Source: Vibrio mexicanus
GTDB taxonomy: Bacteria; Pseudomonadota; Gammaproteobacteria; Enterobacterales; Vibrionaceae
DNA: 64,000 nt
Direction of reading: 5' to 3'
NCBI RefSeq assembly: GCF_001012815.1
Contig: NZ_JYJP01000054.1
Location: 1 to 64,000 of the forward strand
The notes under the pieces were generated by a model. It was given only the letters and a program-made list of their open reading frames with translations, did no database searches and was not told where the DNA came from. Position numbers and translations under genes: made by a program. This document shows positions 1 to 10,319 of this stretch, piece after piece (position 1 is the stretch's first letter; the number at the start of each line of letters is the position of its first letter).

Positions 1-38
1 AAGAGACAGCCCATGTAGAAGCCTTAAGACAAATAATT

Positions 39-467
39 TTAGTCGGTGAATGTTTTTCTTAGCCCAATTCGGCTGTGGCCGACTGGGAAGTTATCTAATC
101 GTGTAAACTCTTCAAAACCTAGGCTCTTATAGAAATCTGGCGCTTGCCAGCTTTGCGTCCACAGCCAAAGTCCTGAGAGATCCTTATCTACAGCGTACTC
201 CTCTGCCTTGGCCATTAACTGCTTGCCCATGCCTGTACCACGGCAACTTTCATCAACCCAGAGCTCGTCAATATATAACCAGTCCCACAGTAGATTAGCG
301 GTTAACGCGGCGATAAGTTTCCCCTGCTCATTAACCAATGTCCAATTCACATTTTCTTTGACGTAGGGAGGCGCTTGTTGAACTTCACTGTGCGACTCAA
401 AGCCAACCTTCAACTGAGCTTGATAACTATCGGACAAAGGCCCTTGGTTAAATTCAATTTCTAACAT
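39..467 (-). CDS. GNAT family N-acetyltransferase
   Basis: The product is about 142 residues and shows the GNAT acetyl-CoA binding signature in the form RGTGMGKQLM, followed by a C-terminal ...DFYKSLGFEEF segment typical of the last strands of this fold. Such proteins transfer acetyl from acetyl-CoA to an amine; the substrate cannot be read from sequence. The ORF could start at 509, but the ATG at 467 is preferred because a GAGTGAG stretch precedes it and the upstream extension has no family similarity. The 3' end is near the window edge. It is read against the flow of the alkyl-sulfatase locus and is probably independent of it. Confidence 0.85.
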   Translation of the reverse strand: MLEIEFNQGPLSDSYQAQLKVGFESHSEVQQAPPYVKENVNWTLVNEQGKLIAALTANLLWDWLYIDELWVDESCRGTGMGKQLMAKAEEYAVDKDLSGLWLWTQSWQAPDFYKSLGFEEFTRLDNFPVGHSRIGLRKTFTD

Positions 468-527
468 GTTTCTCACTCTACTCGTTTGATATGTGTCCAT
501 ATCAATCATTTTTTATATCCAAGTAAC

Positions 528-1442
528 TTAATGTGCAACGCTCGAATCAATAATCTGCTTTAATCGCTTTCGACACCATTGATGGCTTGCTATTGAGCTA
601 TTCGACTTGTGCCAGTACATATAAAAAGGGATTTTTTTGAGTTCAATTGGAACTTCCAAAACACGCAATGATAGGGCATCTTTATACTGATTAGCTAACC
701 GACGAGTGGTATGACAGAATAACTCAGTGCTACTGGCTACCAACATGCTTGTCACTAGAGAGCTTGCTTCATGAGCCACATTGCGCTCAATCTTAACCGG
801 AGAATCTAAAAACATCTCTAACGCACGTTTATTATTGCGCCTAACATTTAATACTGCTTGAGGAAGTTCTTGATACTGTTCTAATGTCATCGTACTTCCA
901 ATTTGGCTGTTATGATTAGAAACTACGATGACAATTTCATCCTCAAACAAAAGCTCACTTTCTAGTCCAAAGTCTTCCAATAGATGGCTATCTACCGCAA
1001 GATCCACCCTACGAGATCTCAAACCACTAATGGCTGAGTCTTCATCGAGAGCTTGTTCAACCAAAGAAAACGTTAACTGTTGATTACTTTCCAATGGTAG
1101 GTATTTAAGTAGAGTAGGATTAAGTTCTTCTGGCACTGAAAGGGTAAAATGAAATGCAGATGAGTCTGGTGTGAATTCTTCAAATGCATTCACCACTCGT
1201 TCTAATGCAAGGTATTCACCTCGTACATTATCATATAAAGCTAGAGCCGTTGAGGTGGGCTGTATCACACTGTTACCGCGTATAAACAACTCTTTACCCA
1301 GCGCTTTTTGCAAGCGTCCCATGGCAAGGCTCACGGCTGGTGGTGATATTTCCAATACTTCCGCAGCCGCCGCGTAACTTCCTGTTTCAATCACCTTAAT
1401 AAAAGCTTTAAATAAATTAAGGTCAAATCCATTAAATTTCAT
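528..1442 (-). CDS. LysR-type transcriptional regulator
   Basis: About 304 residues. The N-terminal winged helix-turn-helix is clear (DLNLFKAFIKVIETGSYAAA, then SPPAVSLAMGRLQKALG, residues about 4-60), followed by a periplasmic-binding-like effector domain. The start at 1442 is chosen over 1472 because AGAGGAAAG lies just upstream and LysR proteins normally begin this close to the helix-turn-helix. It is divergent from the alkyl-sulfatase-like gene at 1584, with a 141-bp shared promoter region. A LysR regulator (SdsB) beside the alkyl sulfatase SdsA is known in Pseudomonas; that this protein controls its neighbour is inference from the arrangement. Effector unknown. Confidence 0.9.
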   Translation of the reverse strand: MKFNGFDLNLFKAFIKVIETGSYAAAAEVLEISPPAVSLAMGRLQKALGKELFIRGNSVIQPTSTALALYDNVRGEYLALERVVNAFEEFTPDSSAFHFTLSVPEELNPTLLKYLPLESNQQLTFSLVEQALDEDSAISGLRSRRVDLAVDSHLLEDFGLESELLFEDEIVIVVSNHNSQIGSTMTLEQYQELPQAVLNVRRNNKRALEMFLDSPVKIERNVAHEASSLVTSMLVASSTELFCHTTRRLANQYKDALSLRVLEVPIELKKIPFYMYWHKSNSSIASHQWCRKRLKQIIDSSVAH

Positions 1443-1583
1443 ACGCTTTCCTCTACTGCAAGTAGTGTTCAATCCACGAGGTAAATAAAACTTATCTCAA
1501 AGGTAATCATAGGTCAATGTTGTTTATCTCAAATCTTCTTTACAGTTGCTCTGTTCCAATAACTCACCGACAAGAGAGTGACA

Positions 1584-3440
1584 ATGAAATTAGTAAAAAC
1601 ATTACTTGGACTTGCGATTGCGGGTGCCGTGACATCAGCGAATGCCTTAACCGTGCATGAGTCGAACCTTTTTTTTTGGAGAAGGTGAACGGATCCAGGT
1701 GATCGACCGCAACGGTAAGAATAAGGCCTACACAAAAAATGATGACCGCGTACATCCAAAGCTAACTGAGCACTCACGTAAAATGGATCAAGCTGTTATA
1801 CAAGTCGATAATAATACATATATGATTTACGGCTACGGTATCACAGCACCAGTAGTATTCGAAGGTGACCACGGACTGATCGTTGTCGACCCGGGTGAAA
1901 CTACTGAGCACGGAACAGAAACTCATGACGTTTTTCGCCAAGTCACAGGGATTACTAAACCCATAGTTGGTGTTGTCTATACCCATAACCACATTGACCA
2001 CATCGCAGGTGTGCGGGGATGGGTCGATCAAGAAGATGTTGACGCTGGCGAAGTGAAAATCTATGCCCACGATACACTTGTGGCTGCTGTCGCTAATTGG
2101 TCATCCAACGTAGGTAATATTCTTGGTCACCGTACCTCCTACACGGCTGCATCATTTTCAGGAATTGGTCCCTATGGTTCGATTAACTCAGCTTTAGGCT
2201 CACAATTCGATGTTGGGCATATTGGGTTTATCTTACCTACTGACACTTTTGCAGACGTGTTGGATGTAAGTATTCCAGGCCTGAATATTGAGCTTCATTA
2301 CGTTCCTTCTGAAACCAATGATGAGATTGTCGCTTGGTTACCTGATCAAAAGATCCTCCACGCTGCTGAAGTGCTGCAAGGGGAGAACTTCCCTAACCTG
2401 CATACCATACGCGGAACAAAAACTCGTGATGCTGAAGTTTGGTACCGTGGTATCGACCAAATGCGTCAGTTCCCTGCTGAAATCATGGTCAACGCCCACG
2501 GCCGTCCTGTAGAGGGCGCAGAGTATGTTTCTGACGTACTGACCGCTTACCGTGATGCAATACAATATACTCATGACCAATCCGTTCGTTACATTAACCA
2601 TGGCTACCGACCATTTGAAATGATTGAAGCCGTTAAGCTGCCAAAGCACCTAGCTGAGCACCCTTGGCTTGGGGAACACTACGGCACTGTTTCACACGCT
2701 GTGCAGCAGCAATACAGTAATTACATCGGTTTCTACCATGCAGACCCTTGGCAACTTGAGCCAATGCAATACGATCGTCGCGCTGAAGAAACAGTCAAGC
2801 TTATGGGTGGTCGCGACGCAGTTCTTAAAGCAGCAGAACAGTACATCAAGAATGGCGACTTTACATTTGCAGCTGAAATACTAACGCCAGTGATCACAAT
2901 AAACACTGAGGATGTCGAAGCACGTAACTTGAAAGCGGACGCTTACCGTCAATGGGGCTACGAGCAGTTCAACGTAAACTGGCGTAACTGGGCAATGACT
3001 GCCGTAGGTGAATTGCAAAATAATCTAGACTTTGAAACGGGTGCTGAGTTTACCAGTGATGAAGTGCTTCGTGAGCTTCCAACGCTCAATATCATGGACA
3101 TGATGACTGTACGTTTGAAAGCAGAAGACGTCGTAGATAAGCACTTCTCTACAGCGATCCGCTTCACTGACACAAATGAAGCCTTCACTTTCGAGATCCG
3201 CCGTGGTGTTGCAGAACTGCACACCGAGGTTCTTGATGAGAGCACTACGGTTGTAGAGACCACGCGCGAACTGCTCAATCAGCTACTCGCTGCAAAAGAT
3301 GGGCTAACGCCGTACTTGGTAAAGCGATTCAAGAAGGTGAATTCAACTTTAGCAAAGGCAGCATGGAATCTTTCCAAATCTTCATGGCGGCATTCGAAAA
3401 GCCTACGCCACGTGAAGAGCTCAAGCTAATCGTAAGATAA
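1584..3440 (+). CDS. Alkyl sulfatase-like metallo-beta-lactamase-fold hydrolase (two frameshifts)
   Basis: Restored length is about 619 residues, normal for the SdsA1/BDS1 class of alkyl sulfatases, which cleave sulfate from alkyl chains with two zinc ions. The zinc motif THNHIDH is at about residues 133-139, and ENFPNLHTIRG plus AEVWYRGID match the family. The true N-terminus begins at 1584 with a Sec signal peptide (MKLVKTLLGLAIAGAV, cleavage after SANA), but the reading frame is lost at a run of nine T (1669-1677); eight T would join it. A second shift near GGG at 3301-3303 (one more G needed) restores the SCP2-like C-terminus ending LKLIVR at 3440. As read, only 1657-3429 is open. Divergent LysR gene suggests regulation. 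Confidence 0.8.
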
Positions 3441-3500
3441 ATCAAATTCATAACAAATACCTAATCTAAGGGGATGCATACATCCCTACATGAGGCAATC

Positions 3501-3989
3501 ATGAAACTCAAGTTTACTCTTTTCTTCGCAGCCTTACTGTTGTCTTCAGTCAGTACTGCTTGTAACTTTCATGGTGGATTTGGTATTCAACTACCGTCAC
3601 ATGCTGGGTTACTCACCACACTTTCCAATGTCGCCTTGGCCGAGAAGCATGGAACCATTTCAACACGAGACAAACCTGAGACGATTCTTAATTGGCAATT
3701 AGCTCAGAAGGCCAAAAACAAACCCGATATCGACATAACATTCTATCAAGTACTTCAAGGACACTACTCTACGATTAGCGGACATTCATTTCGTTTCTTT
3801 GACAACTATCAAAGAGAAACAGCACCTGTAGAAGAGGATGTGATAATACTCAGCGAATTTAGTGTTTTCGGTTCCATATTAGAAGGACAGCTTTCCATGC
3901 ATGAAGCGATGAAACTTGAACTTGTTACTATCACAGGCTCTGAAATCGCTAAGGATCAGGTCAAGCTATGGTTACTAGACAGCTTTTGA
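3501..3989 (+). CDS. Exported protein of unknown function
   Basis: About 162 residues. It begins with a signal sequence (MKLKFTLFFAALLLSSVSTA) followed by Cys; the residues before the Cys are a poor lipobox, so it may be either a lipoprotein or a plain secreted protein. No known domain is recognised in the mature part, which is hydrophilic. The ATG at 3501 with TGAGG in front is preferred over the upstream in-frame ATG at 3474. It lies 60 bp behind the alkyl-sulfatase-like gene on the same strand and may be cotranscribed with it, but no functional link can be read from the sequence. Confidence 0.65.
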   Translation: MKLKFTLFFAALLLSSVSTACNFHGGFGIQLPSHAGLLTTLSNVALAEKHGTISTRDKPETILNWQLAQKAKNKPDIDITFYQVLQGHYSTISGHSFRFFDNYQRETAPVEEDVIILSEFSVFGSILEGQLSMHEAMKLELVTITGSEIAKDQVKLWLLDSF

Positions 3990-4015
3990 CAACCACCAGT
4001 TCTCATAGGTCAATT

Positions 4016-4715
4016 CTACAGTAATGCCGCCACCCTGAATTGGCTCTGAGCGTTGACCCATTTAAGAGCTTCACGTTTCGCTAGACCATTAATCTGGGCG
4101 TGTTTAATAAACTCAATTACTTTAGGTGCATCGGTTTTCGAATATTCACGCAAAGACCAACCAATCGCTTTTTGGATAAAGAACTCTTTGTCATGTTTAT
4201 TCTCAACAATCAACGCAAAAAGTAGATCAACATTGGTTTGATGTTTGTATTTTAGTTGAAACAAAATGGTGGTGCGGCGAAGCAAATATTCTCAGAGCCT
4301 CGCCATTTTTGAATGTAGTGCTCTGCCTCATGAGGGTAATTAAGCGCAAGCATACCCACAATATGGCTTGCGAGAAAATCAACGGTATCCCACCAAGATT
4401 TGGTCGTGACCCATCGCTCAACGTCTTCAAATAGGGTCGCGGGCAGTTTCTTTTTAACCTTGATCAGTAAATCGATGCCGACCAGTTGGTACTCACGCTC
4501 TGGCAATGCCCACAGTTCATCAACCACTCTCGAACTTCCGCAAGAGGTGGCAATTTATCAGAAGCAAAATGTCCTTTTACTAGTGTTCGCCTTGACGCCG
4601 ATTTAATTCCCAAAAACTCAAACTGATCGCGCATATACGATTTCATCGCAGTGGCGTTCGTTTCGTTTTGTGCCTGATTTAGCACTTGTTGAATATCCGT
4701 GACCCAAGCAGTCAT
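4016..4715 (-). CDS. AlkD-like DNA alkylation repair protein (two frameshifts)
   Basis: Three overlapping reading frames add up to one protein of about 233 residues of the DNA_alkylation (AlkC/AlkD HEAT-repeat glycosylase) family, which excises alkylated bases. Diagnostic pieces are MRDQFEFLGIKSASRR at the N-terminus, WWDTVDFLASH in the middle and KEFFIQKAIGWSLREYSKTD in the last frame. One base is missing near 4527 (between EVRE and VVDELWALPER) and one near 4282 (between RGSENI and LRRTTILFQLKYK); adding a G on the minus strand at each restores the family sequence. A sequencing artefact is more likely than a pseudogene because the coding quality is intact on both sides. Confidence 0.75.
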
Positions 4716-4924
4716 TGCTCGTCCCTACTCCAATTTCCCCTAACATCAAGACTCTATATCGAATCCGATTAAATAGGTAGAGCCCGACACATTCGTCAGT
4801 AACGCGCAGTTTGGTTAACGGTTGACTAACCATTCATTAACCTCTTGAACTGGCGACTAAATATCCGAATAGCCCTATTTTTGAAATAAATATTTACCTT
4901 TCTAAAAAACATGATAATGTGCAT

Positions 4925-4943
4925 GCGAATTAATATCATTTGC
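4925..4943. promoter_or_regulatory. Fur box upstream of siderophore receptor
   Basis: GCGAATTAATATCATTTGC matches the 19-bp Fur consensus (GATAATGATAATCATTATC) at about 13 positions and sits 45 bp before the receptor start at 4988. A near-identical 19-mer occurs at 16447, upstream of the siderophore-binding protein. Iron-dependent repression by Fur is inferred. Confidence 0.75.
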
Positions 4944-4987
4944 ATTACACAAACAAATGGAAAGTACTGAAAAGTAAGGAGTATTCC

Positions 4988-7122
4988 ATGAATTTCAAGC
5001 TAACAGCTGTTAGCACTGCAATCGCAGGGGCACTATTTTCAAACATGGTCATTGCGCAGAGTGACGTTAAAACAGATGAAACTATCGTGGTGACGGGTCA
5101 AAGCTTTACCGACTATAAGGTCGACACTTCCGTTGGCGCAATGCGCACCGACGCGACACTTTTAGAGACACCTCAATCGGTCAGTGTTATCCCAGAAATT
5201 GTACTCGACGAGCAACTTGCAACAACGCTTGGTGACGCTTTGACGAATGACTCTAGCGTTAGTCCGGGGACTAAAAAGTGGAACCGCGAAGTGTTCACGC
5301 TACGTGGTTTTGAATTGAGTTCTTCAACCGGTTACTTACGTGATGGTCACCCGCAGTTCTCCCACTACATGCAGCCTATTGAGACGTTAGAGCGCATTGA
5401 AGTACTAAAAGGCCCTTCAGGACTTCTATATGGCCAATCTGAGCCGGGTGGTTTGATCAACATGGTAACGAAAAAGCTACTCACGAATCCATGGTGAACG
5501 TTGGGACTGACATCGATGACCTAGGTGGTACCCGATACCACATTGATGCCTCGGGTTCGCTCAATGAATCTGGCACACTTCGCGGCCGAACCGTGATGGT
5601 AAAGCAAGACACAGAATCAAGCCGTACGTTTGCAGACGGCTCAAACCAAGAACGCGACCGTTTCTTGGGCTACGTGGTTGTGGAAGGCGATATTTCAGAT
5701 TGGGGACTTTGGTCTGCGCACTATGAACGTACTCATGATAAAGCTCAGCTAGACAGTGGCGCTTGGTTAGATTCTGAAGGCAATGTCATTGGTAACCCAG
5801 ACCTCATTAGAGATATGTCTTGGGCTTTCATTGATAATGAAGTAGAAAACATCGGCGCTGATTTTACTTACTTCATCAACTATGACTGGACACTTAGCAC
5901 AAGCTACAACTACCAAGAAATGAGTCGCCATCGCTTCGATTCATTGCCTGGTTCGACGTCCACCACCGCAACAGACGGAACTTACGTCGTCAAGCCGTTC
6001 GATCGTCACGACAAATGGAAACATCACACTTTCCATGTTGATTTAAACGGTGATTTTTCTGCATTGGGTATGCAGCACCAAACTCTATTTGGGGTGAACG
6101 GCAAGCTGTCAACATACAGCCAACATCGCATCAATGCGAACACGCAAACCATCGTACCAGGCCAAGGAACGCCGTCTTACCCAGATTTCGATGCAGATGC
6201 GACTGCACGCCGTGTTCGTAGTGAAAGCCAGTATTACGGCGTGTATGCGCACGACTTAATGACCATCAACGACCAATGGCAACTGTTGGCTGGTATCCGC
6301 TTTGATAAGAATTACGAAGATGACCTAGACGCAGATGGCAATGTTGAAGCCAAAGGCGTTGGCGATGCTTCTGCGTTCTCTCCGAAATTCGGTATCATCT
6401 ATCATCCTGCGGCCAACGGTTCAATTTACGCGAACTACTCTGAAAGCTTCACTCCGCTTTCTGCAGATGTACTGAGCGATGGAACGCTTGTTCGCTTCGA
6501 TCCAGAAGAGAGCCGTCAGTACGAACTCGGCACAAAGTGGGAACTGTTTGACAACGACCTGATGCTAACTGGTGCTATTTTCGATATCGAGAAATCAAAC
6601 ATCCTGATAGACGACTATGACAGCAATAACGAGCAGATTACGACTCAAGGTGGTAAGCAACGCCATCGCGGTGCCGAAGCGGGCGCACAAGGCCGCATCG
6701 GTGACCAGTGGTTCGTGATGGCAACTGCAACTTATCTAGACGCCGAATACACAGAACACGACCAAGATCTAAAAGGTAAAACACCAACTAACGTTCCTGA
6801 ATGGTCTAGCTCAGTTTGGACTCGCTACTCTGTAACCGACTACACAGCGCTTAACTTGGGTATGATTTACCAAGGCGATCGTTGGGCAGATACTGGCAAC
6901 ACTATCAAAATGGATGCCTACACTCGTTTCGATGCTGGTGCCTCTCATCAGGTGAAAAGCGGTGATGTAACTTGGGACTTCCGTTTCAACATTGAAAACT
7001 TGTTCGACAAAGAGTATTTCGTTGGCTCAGGCGGCAGCTCTGTAGACAACAATGGCGTACTAACCGATGTACACTACGGTGATGAGCGTCGCTTTAAGTT
7101 CTCGATTAACGCTGCGTTCTAA
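4988..7122 (+). CDS. TonB-dependent ferric-siderophore receptor (one frameshift)
   Basis: Outer-membrane receptor of about 711 residues, restored length. It has a signal peptide ending VIAQ, a plug domain (TPQSVSVIPEIVLDEQLATT; IEVLKGPSGLLYGQSEPGGL) and a beta-barrel ending in FSINAAF with the C-terminal Phe needed for barrel assembly. It belongs to the FhuA/FpvA-type siderophore receptor class; the ligand cannot be assigned. AAGGAG precedes the ATG at 4988. The frame breaks at five A (5471-5475); six A would join ...VTKK to ATHESMVNVGTDIDD. A Fur box lies upstream, a strong terminator downstream, and the TonB and ABC genes for import follow. Confidence 0.9.
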
Positions 7123-7146
7123 CGAGCAATTAACCCGATATGGTTC

Positions 7147-7176
7147 AAAGGCTTTACACTAGGGTAAAGCCTTTTT
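7147..7176 (+). terminator. Rho-independent terminator of receptor gene
   Basis: Perfect stem AAAGGCTTTAC / GTAAAGCCTTT with a short loop, ending in a run of six T, 25 bp after the receptor stop codon. Confidence 0.9.
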
Positions 7177-7465
7177 TATTGCCAAAGACCAAAATTAAAT
7201 ATAGGTTCATCTAAAACTGTGCTCTTTGCAGATAAGTTCACCGAATTTTTTGCTCACTTCCATTTCCGTTAACTTACAGAAAAACTGATCATTTCAGCGC
7301 GCAATACACAAAATTCATTCCAGCTGTGCAAGAAAAAGGCTTTGCGGTAATTAAACTCTATGGGTTTGATTAATTGAGTTGGTTTGTTGACATTAAGTGC
7401 ACAACAAACGGGTAAACCTTGAACATTGAGGTTATCTCAGTTGCCTCTCCGCGATGAACCTATAA
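7177..7465. other. Intergenic region with nothing recognised
   Basis: About 290 bp between two convergent terminators. No ORF with a ribosome binding site, no repeat and no promoter-like sequence that stands out was found. Confidence 0.5.
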
Positions 7466-7496
7466 AAACGCCGTCTATCTGAGATAGACGGCGTTT
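7466..7496 (-). terminator. Terminator of the TonB operon
   Basis: Perfect 14-bp stem (AAACGCCGTCTATC, loop TGA, GATAGACGGCGTTT). Read on the minus strand it is followed by a T-rich tract, as expected for the end of the operon whose last gene stops at 7522. Confidence 0.9.
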
Positions 7497-7521
7497 ATAC
7501 ATCTTACTAAGATCCTTCAAG

Positions 7522-8748
7522 CTATCGCATTTGGCGAAGCTGAGTGAGATATTGGATCCAGTTGTTTGCCTGATTAGAAGGTTCAATATTATTGGCTCTT
7601 TTCGCTTGATATAAAGCATCATCCAGTCGCTCTAACTTATAGAATGCACGAGTTTTAGCCAAAGCGACTTGCTCTGCTCTTCCATCCACATTCTTTAGAG
7701 TATTAAGAGCTCGTTCGTACTGACCTTCTTGCAGCATGATTTGCGCAGCATTCCAGTAATATTCCGTTTCTACCTTAGCCAATTTCAACCATGTCTGCGT
7801 GGCTTTGTTCCACTCTTTAGCTTGTTGCCAATAGCTCGCTTGTTGCTTCAACAATTTTGTATCGGTTTCTGCATCATCCAACGTCGATATCTGACGTGCT
7901 GCTTTTTCAGGCATACCACGCTTGGCATAGAGTTGAGCAATCAGATAACGTTCTTGGTCGTTGAGCCCTAATCTTTGCTGCTCAATCAGGACTAGGCTAC
8001 TTAACGCCTGTTTCTCTCGCCCGAGCTTAAGCTGAAGCGAAACAAGCTGACGCCACCACTTAACCTCCTTGGTATCAAGCTCAATGATCTGCTCGATTGT
8101 TGGAATAGCACTCTTCCATTGAGAGAGTTGAAGCTGCGAGCCTAGCTTAATCGATAATGTTGAGACATTTGGATTACGCGTATACTTGTGCAAATTGTCC
8201 ACAGCTTTAATCGACGAAGGCCAATCTTCTAGCTGATAATGAGATTGCGCGATACGCAGCTTAACATCAGATGTTGATTGGTGAAGCTGCTTGTCTGACT
8301 CGTCTTTGTTTACTGTAGAAAACACCTGCGAATAGGACAGCAAATTTTGGTAGTGAGTCAGGGCTTCACGATATCTTTGTTCTGATAACAATAGATCCGC
8401 CAACATTTTTTCCGTTGACCAGCGCTGACCATCGTCGAGTAATCTTGACTCAACAGCTATATTAATCTGTTCAATCGCTTTAGAACTTTGGCCATTTTGC
8501 CAATAAAACACCCCGAGCATGCGCGCAATGATGGCTTGATCGTACTGACGTGTGGTGTCGATGTCGCTTAAGACTTTAATAGCGCCAGTTAGGTCATCAT
8601 TCTGCGCCAATTCATTGGCTTGCATCACGCGCGAAGCAGAGTAGCGAGATAGTTCATTTTTGGCGAAGGTCGGTATTGAAACTAGCGTGATACCCAAAGC
8701 TAAACCAACGGGGACAAGCTTCGAAACTATAGAGTTAAATGTGATCAT
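7522..8748 (-). CDS. TPR protein of the TonB2-type operon
   Basis: 408 residues with a signal peptide (LVPVGLALGITLVSIPTFAK) and repeated helix-turn-helix units of tetratricopeptide type across the chain (for example NGQSSKAIEQINIAVESRL and EGQYERALNTLKNV). It is the last gene of the DUF3450-ttpC-exbB-exbD-tonB operon; its ATG overlaps the restored tonB stop (ATGA), so translation is probably coupled. The same gene order with a terminal TPR protein is known for TonB2 clusters of Vibrio. It is likely periplasmic and helps the energised complex, but its precise role is not established. Confidence 0.85.
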   Translation of the reverse strand: MITFNSIVSKLVPVGLALGITLVSIPTFAKNELSRYSASRVMQANELAQNDDLTGAIKVLSDIDTTRQYDQAIIARMLGVFYWQNGQSSKAIEQINIAVESRLLDDGQRWSTEKMLADLLLSEQRYREALTHYQNLLSYSQVFSTVNKDESDKQLHQSTSDVKLRIAQSHYQLEDWPSSIKAVDNLHKYTRNPNVSTLSIKLGSQLQLSQWKSAIPTIEQIIELDTKEVKWWRQLVSLQLKLGREKQALSSLVLIEQQRLGLNDQERYLIAQLYAKRGMPEKAARQISTLDDAETDTKLLKQQASYWQQAKEWNKATQTWLKLAKVETEYYWNAAQIMLQEGQYERALNTLKNVDGRAEQVALAKTRAFYKLERLDDALYQAKRANNIEPSNQANNWIQYLTQLRQMR

Positions 8749-9361
8749 TTCTCGATTTGGAACTCCAGCTTAACAGTCTGATTGGGCTGGCGTACCGCCT
8801 TTCCACCTACCACTTGGGTTGATACTTCCAGTTTCTCAACGCTCGAACCGCTTCTCGCTCAAACATTCGTCTTGGATTCGCTTCCACCACTTCAATATCG
8901 TCTGGTTTGCCCGTTTCATCTATTGTGAATGACATAATGACATAACCTTCAACACGACGTTTGAGCGCCTTTGCGGGGTAACGCGGCTCAACGCGGTAAA
9001 GTGGCATCACCTCTTGGTTTACTGCAAAGTCCATCACCGAAGGAGCATTAATCGCAAGCCCGTCAATGCTGGTGTCTAAGTCCAGAAACGGTTGATCGAC
9101 CATATTCAGATCCGTCACCACTTGCTCTGTTTCAGATACTGGTGCTTGCTCTGGTACTTCCGGTGCAACAGGTTTTTCAGGCGCTGTTCGTTTGCGGCGC
9201 GTTAAGTCCTGCTCATTCTCAACCATCACCATATTGAAGCTTACCCCTTCACTCTCTTCTAGCGCGCGTTTTCCACTTGTATCCACCATCCAAGACATGA
9301 ACAGGAACAAGCTTAATGTCGCGCCAAGAGCTAGAGGTAGGGCTAATAAAAATCGCGTCAT
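8745..9361 (-). CDS. tonB: TonB energy transducer, TonB2/TonB3 type (one frameshift)
   Basis: About 205 residues when restored, short as in the TonB2 class of vibrios. It has one N-terminal membrane segment (MTRFLLALPLALGATLSLFL), a Pro/Glu-rich spacer (RTAPEKPVAPEVPEQAPV) and the C-terminal TonB domain (VEPRYPAKALKRRVEGYVIM; EAVRALRNWKYQP). As read it stops at 8807, but one missing G near 8812 would continue it as KVVGGKAVRQPNQ...FQIEK to a TGA at 8745-8747 that overlaps the TPR start. It transmits proton-motive force from ExbBD/TtpC to outer-membrane receptors. Its start shares a base with the exbD stop (TAATG). Confidence 0.9.
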
Positions 9362-9765
9362 TATTGCTTCTCTGCCGCCAATGCAATGTTGACGACACCT
9401 GCCCCTTTCGCTGCATCCATCACTTTAACCACCGTTCCGCTGAAAGCATGTTCGTCTGCCTGAATAACCAAAGATGCATCTGGCTTATCAAGGAGCAAGT
9501 GTTCCAAAGTGGCTTGCACGCGCTCTACGTCGATAACGCGCTTATCAATGTAAATATCGTTCGATGAAGTAATGGCAACGAAGATACCGGCATCTTTTTG
9601 GCTCACTACGTTAGAAGCTTGTGGGCGATTCACTTCCACACCTGACTCACGCACGAATGAACTCGTCACAATGAAGAAAATCAACATGATGAATACGATA
9701 TCAAGCATGGAGGTCAAATCGACTTGAGCCTCATCTTGCTTATGCTGACGTCTACCGAGTCTCAT
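9361..9765 (-). CDS. exbD: ExbD biopolymer transport protein
   Basis: 134 residues, typical ExbD/TolR length. A single membrane helix near the N-terminus contains the conserved Asp in LTSMLDIVFIMLIFFIVTSS, the proton-responsive residue of this family, followed by a periplasmic domain. The ATG overlaps the exbB stop by four bases and the stop overlaps the tonB start, so the three are translationally coupled. It forms the inner-membrane motor with ExbB and TtpC. Confidence 0.95.
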   Translation of the reverse strand: MRLGRRQHKQDEAQVDLTSMLDIVFIMLIFFIVTSSFVRESGVEVNRPQASNVVSQKDAGIFVAITSSNDIYIDKRVIDVERVQATLEHLLLDKPDASLVIQADEHAFSGTVVKVMDAAKGAGVVNIALAAEKQ

Positions 9766-10319
9766 TGACGACTCCTTAAAGATTTTTCTAAATGAATTTC
9801 ACGTTTTTGACAGGCCTTAAATAAACGCGCATGTAAGAACATACCCGTTAACGCCGCTACCATTCCTGCCATCGTCGGCAAAGTAGCTAGCGAAATGCCC
9901 GAGGCCATCAACTTTGGATCGCTACTGCCTTGAGTAGCCATCACATCGAATACAGATATCATCCCCGTAACCGTGCCCAATAAGCCAAGCATTGGGCAAA
10001 TCGCGACGAGAACTTTGATGAAGTTAAGATTCTGATACAGGCTCTGATTCGCCTGCGCTAACCAACCCTCTCGGATGGAGCGAGCAAACCAAGTACTGTG
10101 ATCGTCTCTCTGCTGCCAGTTCGCGATCCACTGGGCTTTTTGCTTAGGAAAGCTCACGACCAAGTAAAGAATGCGTTCAATCACAAGCATGAGCGATACC
10201 GCAACGACTGCCGCGAGCCACCATAAGACTTGGCCGCCTTGCTGCATAAAACTCATGAGTGACACAGATATGTCACTCTGAGTTAACGCCATAGGGAGCA
10301 AATCGAAAAGGCTACTCAT
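9762..10319 (-). CDS. exbB: ExbB-type MotA/TolQ/ExbB proton channel protein
   Basis: 185 residues with three membrane segments; the conserved channel region is visible as CPMLGLLGTVTGMISVFDVM and GISLATLPTMAGMVAALTGM. This is the short ExbB2 form found together with TtpC. It is one base-overlapped with ttpC (stop/start TAATG) and overlaps exbD by four bases. Function in the TonB motor is well established for the family. Confidence 0.95.
   Translation of the reverse strand: MSSLFDLLPMALTQSDISVSLMSFMQQGGQVLWWLAAVVAVSLMLVIERILYLVVSFPKQKAQWIANWQQRDDHSTWFARSIREGWLAQANQSLYQNLNFIKVLVAICPMLGLLGTVTGMISVFDVMATQGSSDPKLMASGISLATLPTMAGMVAALTGMFLHARLFKACQKREIHLEKSLRSRQ

Noticed and set aside
3..62. Plus-strand open frame of 19 codons entering from the left edge and ending with a TAG at 60-62.
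   Set aside because: It could be the tail of a gene beyond the window, overlapping the acetyltransferase end, but 19 codons are too few to judge.
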